DNA of 64,000 nucleotides from Amycolatopsis sp. cg9 (GTDB lineage: Bacteria > Actinomycetota > Actinomycetes > Mycobacteriales > Pseudonocardiaceae), in assembly GCF_041346945.1 (NCBI RefSeq), contig NZ_CP166850.1, forward strand, positions 62,001 to 126,000, given 5' to 3'. Below are positions 58,418-64,000 of this stretch, in pieces (within the stretch, counting starts at the first letter, position 1; each line of letters starts with the position of its first letter). The position numbers and the translations under genes are program-made. The notes beneath the pieces are model-generated. The model searched no databases. It was given only the letters and a program-made list of their open reading frames with translations, and was not told where the DNA came from.

Positions 58418-59076
58418 CCGACCTGCCGATCTGGCACCCGCCGTCCGGCCGCGGCCCGGGCCTGGTGCTGGTCCAGGAGATCTTCGGCCTGGACGACTAC
58501 CTGCGCTCGGTGGCTTCGGACCTCGCGGCGACCGGGTACGTGGTGGCGGTCCCGGAACTGTTCCGGCGGATCGCCCCGGGCTGGTCGTCGACGCACGACG
58601 AGGCGGGCGTCGCGGCGTCGATGCAGGTGGCCGCGTCGTTCGACCCGGAACTGGGCCGCGCGGACGTACTGGCGGCGATGGCCCACCTCCGTTCCCTGCC
58701 CACGGTCACCGGCGGCGCCGGCCTGCTGGGCTTCTGCCTGGGCGGTTCACTGGCGTTCGCGGCGGCGGCCGAAGGCGACCCGGACACGGTGGTGTCGTTC
58801 TACGGCTCGACGGTGCCGTCGTCGATCGGCGAGCTTTCGCGGGTGACGTGCCCGATCCAGTTCCACTTCGGCGGGAAAGACCCGTACATCCCGCGCTCGG
58901 ACGTGGCGGTGGTCGAAGCGGCGGTGGCCACCCACCCGGGCGCGGAGATCCACGTGCAGGAGGAGGCCGGCCACGCGTTCCACAACCACGTGGCCCCGAT
59001 GTTCCACCACCCCGAAGCAGCGGCCCGCGCGTGGGACCTGACGACGGAGTTCCTGCGGCGGACCCTGCCGAGTTAG
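58414..59076 (+). CDS. Dienelactone-hydrolase-family alpha/beta hydrolase
   Basis: 220 residues. Nucleophile Cys in GLLGFCLGGSLAF near residue 109, Asp in HFGGKDPYIP and His in EEAGHAFHNHV complete the DLH triad. VLVQEIFGLDDYLRSVAS and FYGSTVP are also typical. The family opens dienelactones or related enol esters. It is coupled to the arginase-fold gene by a 4-bp overlap; a functional link between the two is not evident. Confidence 0.88.
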   Translation: MTDLPIWHPPSGRGPGLVLVQEIFGLDDYLRSVASDLAATGYVVAVPELFRRIAPGWSSTHDEAGVAASMQVAASFDPELGRADVLAAMAHLRSLPTVTGGAGLLGFCLGGSLAFAAAAEGDPDTVVSFYGSTVPSSIGELSRVTCPIQFHFGGKDPYIPRSDVAVVEAAVATHPGAEIHVQEEAGHAFHNHVAPMFHHPEAAARAWDLTTEFLRRTLPS

Positions 59077-59145
59077 GAGTACCCGGTGCCGTCGGCTCGC
59101 GCGTGGTCTACCTTCGTCACCAGCTGACCTTTGGAGGAGTTCGCC

Positions 59146-59607
59146 ATGCCCCACACCGTGGACTTCGGCACCGTATCGACCACCGGCCTGGAGTCTTCCC
59201 CGGTCGCGGCCGCCCTCGCCGGCCTGCGCGCGAACGAGGCCCGCTACTTCAAGAACAAGTACGACCACGTGTTCACGGTTTCCCCCGCGGTCGAGGTCCC
59301 GTCGGCCGTCGAGTGGGTGCACCGGATCCTGGCGGAGGAACGCGGCATCGTCATCGCGTCCCCGGCTCTCGAGGCGACCGAGTTCGAGGTCGCGGGGATC
59401 CGGATGGCGTACGTGTTCTACGAGAGCGGGCTGTCGGTGAACGTGATGTACACGATCGAGGATTCCGGGAAGCGGGCGGTGGGGTTCAAGCTTTCGGAGG
59501 GGATGGAGGTGCCGGCGGAGCTGGCGGGGTTCAAGTTCGCGCGTCAGAAGTCCAAGCTGGCCGGGACCATCCGGGGGTCGTACTTCGTGATCAAGAAGGA
59601 GTACTGA
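59146..59607 (+). CDS. Conserved-looking 153-residue protein of unknown function
   Basis: GGAGGAG lies 6 nt before the ATG at 59146, a strong site. The protein is mixed alpha/beta and has no signal peptide. Notable segments are ARYFKNKYDHVFTVSP, VAGIRMAYVFYESGLSVNVM and the basic ending GTIRGSYFVIKKEY. I do not recognise a family. It stands alone after the dienelactone hydrolase gene (gap 69 bp) and is convergent with the zinc-ribbon gene. Confidence 0.65.
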   Translation: MPHTVDFGTVSTTGLESSPVAAALAGLRANEARYFKNKYDHVFTVSPAVEVPSAVEWVHRILAEERGIVIASPALEATEFEVAGIRMAYVFYESGLSVNVMYTIEDSGKRAVGFKLSEGMEVPAELAGFKFARQKSKLAGTIRGSYFVIKKEY

Positions 59608-59613
59608 CGGCCG

Positions 59614-60141
59614 TCAGCAGCGGCAAAGACCGTTGTCTCCGACGGCGATCCCGCACCCGTCGCAGTAGTCGATTTTGACGGCCGGCGCCGGACGCAGCGC
59701 CGGCCGGACCACCGGCTGACGACGCGGCTTGCCGCGGACCGGCTTGATTTCCCTCCGCAGTGCGGAGATCGCCGCGGCCGTGACACCGACGTAGCCCGCC
59801 TCCTCGACCGCTTCCCGCCATTGGCGGTTGCTCACGTTCGGGTGAGTCCGCAGCCATCGGGCGGCGAACGTACGCCACGGCTCCTTCGCGGCCGGAGCTC
59901 GCCGCCGTTGTCCCGAGCTGCCCCCGGCCGACCGCCCGGCCTGGTTCTTCGCCTTCGACGCCTGACTCACCTCGGCGACCGGCCGGGCCGGGCGAGCCGT
60001 CCGCCGGGGACCGGGAACGGTCCACTCCCGCTGCGGCGCCTCACCGAGGACGAATGGATCAGGTACGTCGTCGTCCGGCCCGAAGTTCGGGTGCACATCA
60101 CGCCGCTGGGAGCCGGCAAGGTACCAATCGTCGATGCTCAC
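59614..60141 (-). CDS. Small basic protein with C-terminal zinc ribbon, unknown function
   Basis: 175 residues from the GTG at 60141. The N-terminus is acidic (GPDDDVPDPFVLGEAPQ), the middle is Arg/Ala-rich and probably disordered, residues about 110-145 are helical (EPWRTFAARWLRTHP, QWREAVEEAGYVGV, AAAISALRREIKP) and resemble a helix-turn-helix-like fold, and the end is YCDGCGIAVGDNGLCRC, a likely four-Cys zinc knuckle. It lies downstream of IF-1 with a 137-bp gap in the same direction. DNA or RNA binding is plausible but not shown. Confidence 0.6.
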   Translation of the reverse strand: MSIDDWYLAGSQRRDVHPNFGPDDDVPDPFVLGEAPQREWTVPGPRRTARPARPVAEVSQASKAKNQAGRSAGGSSGQRRRAPAAKEPWRTFAARWLRTHPNVSNRQWREAVEEAGYVGVTAAAISALRREIKPVRGKPRRQPVVRPALRPAPAVKIDYCDGCGIAVGDNGLCRC

Positions 60142-60278
60142 TGCGCCCGCCCTTCGCCCGTGGTCTGTTCCGGCTGTTGTCGCGCGAGTGGCCCGACCCG
60201 CTACGGACCCGTGGTCAACTGTTATCTCCGCGAGACCGGGTCGTCGCCGAGGCATCGGCCTCGGCGACGCCCCCGGGA

Positions 60279-60500
60279 CTAGTTCCGGTACCGGAACAGG
60301 ATGCGCCCCCGGTTGAGGTCGTACGGGCTCAGCTCCACCAGCACCCGGTCGAACGGCAGGATCTTGATGTAGTTCTTCCGGATCTTCCCGCTGATGTGCG
60401 CGAGCACCTTGTGCCCGTTTTCCAGCTCCACGCGGAAAGTCGCGTCACGGAGGCACTCCAGCACCGTGCCCTCGACTTCGATCCCTCCCTTGCCGCCCAT
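60279..60500 (-). CDS. infA: Translation initiation factor IF-1, solitary paralogue
   Basis: 73 residues, one S1/OB domain: [40 protein letters not shown] and [16 protein letters not shown] are unmistakable IF-1. Usual housekeeping copies read LPNAMFRV, ILPxDRV and RGRIVYRYK, so [15 protein letters not shown] and [10 protein letters not shown] mark a divergent copy. There are no ribosomal-protein genes here, unlike the normal rpmJ-rpsM context. The ATG overlaps the GNAT stop by one base (TGATG). It presumably occupies the 30S A site during initiation, perhaps under special conditions (inference). Confidence 0.92.
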   Translation of the reverse strand: MGGKGGIEVEGTVLECLRDATFRVELENGHKVLAHISGKIRKNYIKILPFDRVLVELSPYDLNRGRILFRYRN

Positions 60501-61267
60501 CAGCGCACCACCAGCTCGACGGTGCTGCCCGCTCGACGCGCGCCGGCGCCGTCGGCCAACGCGATCGCCGCCGAGTTGGTCTCGTCGACTTCGAACGAAA
60601 CGGACTCGATTCCCCGGCGGTACAAGGAATCCAGCACGTGGGTCAGCAACGCCCGCCCGATGCCGTGACGCCGCCGGCCGGCGCGGACCGCGAGCAGCCC
60701 GATCCGGGTCTGGCGGCGCAGCGGGCCGAGCCGGGCGAGGCCGACGGGGACGCCGGACTCCGAAGCCACCACGTACTTGGCCAAGTCCCAGGCACCATCG
60801 GGCCGCGGCAGCACTTCGGCGGGCATCGAAGACCACGCCACCTCGGCGCGGATCACGTCGTCGAGTGCACGCAGCTGGTCCTGGTCCGTCGCCGGACCGA
60901 TGGTCACACCGGGCGGAACGGTCCCCGGTGCAGTGGGCACGACGTACTCCCACTCACGCCGCCGGGTCGCGAAACCGGCGCGCTCCCAGTGGGACTTCAA
61001 CTCGTCGTCGGCTTCGTCGACCACGGTGTACAGCGGACGCGGCAGAGCCGGCAGCATCGCCGAAGCGAGCCGCGCAAAATCGTCGGAGTGCCACGTGTCG
61101 ATGCTGAGGAACAAACGCCCATCGGGGCGCGGGGACGCTTCCGCCCGGCCGACCACGCGGTCGTCGGACAGTGCGTGCCACTGGTGTTCCGCCACCCGCG
61201 TGATCACCAGGGCGGGCTCGGAATGCGGAGAATCCATGAAAACAGCCTTTCGGGAGTGCTTCTTCAC
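60500..61267 (-). CDS. GNAT-family N-acetyltransferase
   Basis: 255 residues, perhaps two GNAT halves. The acetyl-CoA loop is [15 protein letters not shown] in the C-terminal half, followed by [20 protein letters not shown]; the N-terminal half ([34 protein letters not shown]) looks like a degenerate copy. GTG at 61267 (GGGAG upstream) or ATG at 61237 may be the start. It is directly coupled to the IF-1 gene, so a translation- or protein-acetylation link is possible but unproven. Confidence 0.82.
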   Translation of the reverse strand: MKKHSRKAVFMDSPHSEPALVITRVAEHQWHALSDDRVVGRAEASPRPDGRLFLSIDTWHSDDFARLASAMLPALPRPLYTVVDEADDELKSHWERAGFATRRREWEYVVPTAPGTVPPGVTIGPATDQDQLRALDDVIRAEVAWSSMPAEVLPRPDGAWDLAKYVVASESGVPVGLARLGPLRRQTRIGLLAVRAGRRRHGIGRALLTHVLDSLYRRGIESVSFEVDETNSAAIALADGAGARRAGSTVELVVR

Positions 61268-61289
61268 AGCGCTCCCGGCGGCCCCTGCG

Positions 61290-61343
61290 TCAGCCGCCAG
61301 ACCGTGACAACGAGGGGAGCACCCACTTCGATCCAGCGTTCAC
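61290..61343 (-). CDS. Possible 17-residue leader peptide before the GNAT/IF-1 pair
   Basis: GTG AAC GCT ... TGA encodes MNAGSKWVLPSLSRSGG. A strong GAGGAGG lies 8 nt before the GTG, stronger than that of the GNAT gene 22 bp downstream. A TAGCTT -10 candidate (61387-61382) precedes it. Such a short frame could be chance, but position and ribosome site suggest a translated leader. Confidence 0.35.
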   Translation of the reverse strand: MNAGSKWVLPSLSRSGG

Positions 61344-61418
61344 GGGTCCCACCTCCTCGGGCAAAATCACGGTTCGACGGCAAGCTACCAACCCCCTCCC
61401 GACGCCGTCCAACGGTTT

Positions 61419-62813
61419 TCACGGGTGCTCGTTCAGCCACCGGGTCGCCGTGCCGATCGGGTCGTGGCCGGCGAAGCCTTCGAGCTTCTTGGCGTGGCGG
61501 CGCAGGGACTCCGTGATCTCGGCCTCCGTGCGGCCGTGGCGGTCGGCCGCGATCGCCAGGTGGGCCGCGCTCTCCTTGACCTCCCAGGCGAGGTCGGACA
61601 TCAGGTTGCCGGCCAGCGCCGCCAGTTCCTGCCACGCCGGGAACGGCCCCTCCGTCGTGTCGGACACCCCGAGGTCGCCCGGGCGGTACCACGCCGCGCC
61701 GCACATCGAGCCCCAGTAGACGAGGTCCGCGCCCGCGTTGATCTGCTGTTCGATCTGCGGCAGCGTGTCCGTGGCGAGGAACTGCAGCACTTCCAGGTCC
61801 ACTTTGATCCCGCTGACGTCGACCACCTCGAGCAGCTTCGGCTTCGGCATCGCGAACGACTTGGACCGCCGCGTGACGGTGTCCATCCCGTCCTTGATCT
61901 TGCCCGTGATGTCGTCCTCGCAGCCGCGGATCGTCCGCGCCAGCGTCTTCAGCGCCTCCCCCGCGCTCGCGATCACCTTTTCCGGGGTACCGCCGGCGAA
62001 CTCGACCGGCTGCTTGTTCGGCTCGTCGCCGGCGTTGAGCAGCGTTTCCAGCGCCGGGAGCGCCGCGCCGACGCCGGCCAGGATCGGCTGCGCCGGCGTC
62101 GGGAACACCGCGGCGAGCGCGAACAACGCCGTGATCGTGCCGAGGTCGGCGACGGCCGAGCCGCGCTCCTTCATCGCCGCGTACATCTTTTCCGCGATCG
62201 AGTGGACGTCCTCGCGCGCCTTCGCCCAGATCTCCTTCTCCCCGAGCAGCGTCACGCCGGCGAGCAGCGCGACGGCGTACTGGCCGTGGAGGACGGTCGG
62301 CAGCGGGGTGCAGAAGTTCTGGTCGAACGCGAAGATCGTGGCGCCGCGCATGTTCTCGCCGCCGATCTTCTCCTGCAGGTAGCCGACGGTGTCCAGGGCG
62401 GCGTTGCCGACCGCGCTGACCCGGTCGGCGGCGCTGGTCAGCGACACGGACCAGGCGGCGTCGCGGACCTGGTCGAGGTAGTCGTCGAAGGCCGCCGGGT
62501 CGGGGATCGTCCGCCACGGGCGGAACAGCTCGCGGACGGTCGTCTCGAAGTGGCCGTAGACCAGCGAGCCCGCGTTCTCGCCGGCGCCGTACTCGAAGCC
62601 GTCGTAGTAGCCGGGCATGCCGCTCCGGAGCACCTGGCCGCCCGACGTCCGCGAAGGGCTGCCGGGCGGGGTGATCTCGGAGCCGTCGCCGCCCGGCCAC
62701 TGTTCGTAGTTGCCGTTCATGTTGAGCTGCCAGCCGCGTGAGGCCATGAAGAACTTGATCGCCTCGTCGATGATCCGCTCGACCATCTCGTCCAGCTGCT
62801 CCGCGAACCCCAT
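61419..62813 (-). CDS. Large helical protein of unknown function (ESX-like features)
   Basis: 464 residues, almost entirely helical and lacking a signal peptide. AGAGGA precedes the ATG at 62813 (MGFAEQLDEMVERIIDEAIK). A hydrophobic pair ADLGTITALFALAAVFPTP and LAGVGAALPALETLL lies near residues 225-260, and the C-terminal 70 residues (LMSDLAWEVKESAAHLAIAA, EAEITESLRRHAK) look like a WXG100-type helical hairpin. I recognise no named family; a type VII secretion-related protein is a guess. The gene is alone between IF-1/GNAT and the VOC gene. Confidence 0.65.
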   Translation of the reverse strand: MGFAEQLDEMVERIIDEAIKFFMASRGWQLNMNGNYEQWPGGDGSEITPPGSPSRTSGGQVLRSGMPGYYDGFEYGAGENAGSLVYGHFETTVRELFRPWRTIPDPAAFDDYLDQVRDAAWSVSLTSAADRVSAVGNAALDTVGYLQEKIGGENMRGATIFAFDQNFCTPLPTVLHGQYAVALLAGVTLLGEKEIWAKAREDVHSIAEKMYAAMKERGSAVADLGTITALFALAAVFPTPAQPILAGVGAALPALETLLNAGDEPNKQPVEFAGGTPEKVIASAGEALKTLARTIRGCEDDITGKIKDGMDTVTRRSKSFAMPKPKLLEVVDVSGIKVDLEVLQFLATDTLPQIEQQINAGADLVYWGSMCGAAWYRPGDLGVSDTTEGPFPAWQELAALAGNLMSDLAWEVKESAAHLAIAADRHGRTEAEITESLRRHAKKLEGFAGHDPIGTATRWLNEHP

Positions 62814-62935
62814 CGCCGTCCTCTCCGTGCCGTGCCAGGTCACGACGACCACGCGTGACTGGGCCGAATGGTTTAGCGCGGACCGGTCAGGAATCGAGAA
62901 GCGCCGGTGAGCGGTGCGGACCTAGCGTTACCGGC

Positions 62936-63562
62936 ATGACGAACATCGACACCATCACCCTCGAGGTGGCCGACCCCGCGGCCGCCGAGCGCTTCCACAC
63001 CGCCGCCTTCGGGCCCGCCGTCCCGCTGCGCTTCCGTGCTTCGCAGGAGCCGTCCACCGGCTTCCGCGGCTTCACCCTCTCCCTGGTCGTCGCCCAGCCC
63101 GCGGACGTCGACTCCCTGGTCGCCACGGCCGTCGAGGCCGGCGCGACGACGCTCAAGGCACCCGCGAAGTCCATGTGGGGCTACGGCGCGGTCGTCCAGG
63201 CCCCGGACGGGACGATCTGGAAGCTCGCGACGTCGGCGAAGAAGAACACCGGCCCGGCCACCCGCGAATTCGGCCAGGTCGTGCTCCTGCTGGGCGTCGC
63301 CGACGTGGTGGCGAGCAAGAAGTTCTACACCGACCACGGGTTCACCGTCGGCAAGAGCTTCGGCCGGATGTACGTGGAGTTCGACAGCGGCTCGAGCCCG
63401 GTCAAGCTGGCGCTGTACCGGCGCAAGGCCCTGGCGAAGGACGCGGGCGTGTCGCCCGAGGGCACGGGTTCGCACCGCATCGCGGTCGGCGGCGGAGCCG
63501 AGGCGTTCACCGACCCGGACGGCTTCGCATGGGAGACGACCGCGGCGGCCGAGCTGTCCTGA
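62936..63562 (+). CDS. VOC-superfamily (glyoxalase/bleomycin-resistance-like) protein
   Basis: 208 residues with two beta-alpha-beta-beta-beta units: DTITLEVADPAAAERFHTAA ... VVQAPDGTIWKLATS, and VVLLLGVADVVASKKFYTDH ... AFTDPDGFAWETTAA. The two units are typical of single-chain VOC proteins in actinobacteria. Substrate unknown. TAGCGT (62923-62928) ends 7 nt before the ATG, suggesting leaderless translation. It is divergent from the unknown helical protein. Confidence 0.85.
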   Translation: MTNIDTITLEVADPAAAERFHTAAFGPAVPLRFRASQEPSTGFRGFTLSLVVAQPADVDSLVATAVEAGATTLKAPAKSMWGYGAVVQAPDGTIWKLATSAKKNTGPATREFGQVVLLLGVADVVASKKFYTDHGFTVGKSFGRMYVEFDSGSSPVKLALYRRKALAKDAGVSPEGTGSHRIAVGGGAEAFTDPDGFAWETTAAAELS

Positions 63563-63690
63563 CGCTTTCCCCGATGGGGCAACGGTTTTCACCCCGTCGA
63601 GTTCACCTCGGGCCCTGCACTGGCGACTCCCCCAGCCGGCGGTCGAAGATCATCTTCAGCCCTGATCGTCGACCCCCGAGGTGCGCCCGC

Positions 63691-64000
63691 ATGCCCGAAG
63701 CGACGTTCGACCCGATCGCCGAGCTGTACGACCGGTTCGCCGATCTCAGCCACTCCAGGTACCGGGAGTGGCTGGCCGGCGTCCTGCCCGCGGGCGGCGG
63801 GCGCGCGGTGGACCTGGGCTGCGGCGCGGGCCGGTTCCTGGACCTGCTCGCGGACCGCTACGACGACGTCCTGGCGGTCGACGCCGCACCCCGCATGATC
63901 GAGCTGGCCCGCGCGCGGCACGCGGACCCGGCCATCCGGTACCGCGTCGACGACCTGTGGGAGGTCACGCCGGACCGGGACGGCGCGTTCGACCTCGTGT
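63691..64000 (+). CDS. Class I SAM-dependent methyltransferase (N-terminal part, cut by window edge)
   Basis: 103 residues are present. FDPIAELYDRFADLSHSRYR is the usual lead-in, RAVDLGCGAGRFLDLLADRY is motif I for S-adenosylmethionine, VLAVDAAPRMIELAR holds the acidic residue after strand 2. GAGG lies about 8 nt before the ATG at 63691. Substrate cannot be told from this part. Confidence 0.85.
   Translation, partial: MPEATFDPIAELYDRFADLSHSRYREWLAGVLPAGGGRAVDLGCGAGRFLDLLADRYDDVLAVDAAPRMIELARARHADPAIRYRVDDLWEVTPDRDGAFDLV

Noticed and set aside
1..64000. CRISPR array, prophage, insertion sequence, tRNA or rRNA genes
   Set aside because: No regularly spaced direct repeats with unique spacers, no transposase, integrase or phage structural protein, and no tRNA- or rRNA-like sequence were recognised on either strand by reading.

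Overview
The window is very GC-rich (well over 70 percent G+C) chromosomal DNA from an actinomycete, most likely a Pseudonocardiaceae and probably an Amycolatopsis-like organism. The reasons are the strong third-position GC bias, GTG and TTG starts, F420-type LLM oxidoreductase, DUF5302 and TIGR03084 proteins, PaaX/HxlR/PucR regulators, a TrpB2-type enzyme, and families of long palindromes at gene ends. Genus assignment is inference. I saw no tRNA, rRNA, CRISPR array, insertion sequence or prophage gene.

Layout. (1) 1-8.7 kb: a cut GDSL hydrolase and a PucR regulator. Next comes a five-gene, translationally coupled catabolic operon (carotenoid-cleavage oxygenase, CoA ligase, thiolase, LLM oxidoreductase, PPOX-fold protein). 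It runs divergently from a tandem-domain HxlR regulator, with a near-perfect promoter and a 30-bp-spaced direct repeat between them. (2) 8.7-13 kb: DUF5302, a Tat-exported metallo-hydrolase with a divergent LysR, and an amino-acid dehydrogenase coupled to a serine hydrolase. (3) 13-19.7 kb: a tryptophan catabolic island. PaaX, tryptophan 2,3-dioxygenase and kynureninase run one way; a creatininase-family hydrolase, benzoate-CoA-ligase-like enzyme, SDR and enoyl-CoA hydratase run the other, from one 48-bp regulatory gap. (4) 19.7-31 kb: a TetR/SDR pair with a clear operator, an SDR-phosphotransferase-phosphatase-SMP30 operon, an orphan HTH/beta protein, an acyl-CoA synthetase, an exonuclease/DNA polymerase and a secreted BNR protein. 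(5) 31-42.3 kb: HrpA helicase, lactate 2-monooxygenase, a trans-acting enoyl-reductase-like protein, a secreted M4 protease and a paralogue of the orphan HTH/beta protein. (6) 42.3-54.4 kb: a Baeyer-Villiger monooxygenase/SDR operon with divergent TetR, secreted chitosanase, an L,D-transpeptidase-fold protein, PHP and calcineurin-type phosphoesterases, a GntR/IlvD-Edd dehydratase pair, a VanW-type protein and an MFS transporter. (7) 54.4-64 kb: a small protein built of seven PTDWT repeats, a membrane diguanylate cyclase, TrpB2, an arginase-fold enzyme with an altered metal site, dienelactone hydrolase, a solitary IF-1 paralogue coupled to a GNAT, two unknown proteins, a VOC protein and a cut methyltransferase.

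Genes inside operons usually overlap by 1-14 bp. About ten genes have a TANNNT -10 box ending only 6-9 nt before the start codon, as expected for leaderless transcripts. Convergent gene ends carry long perfect hairpins, some from repeat families; one about 90-bp composite palindrome occurs three times. The most interesting unexplained items are the PTDWT repeat protein, the carotenoid-cleavage operon, the creatininase-family protein in the kynurenine island, the composite palindrome, the two orphan HTH/beta paralogues and the solitary IF-1.
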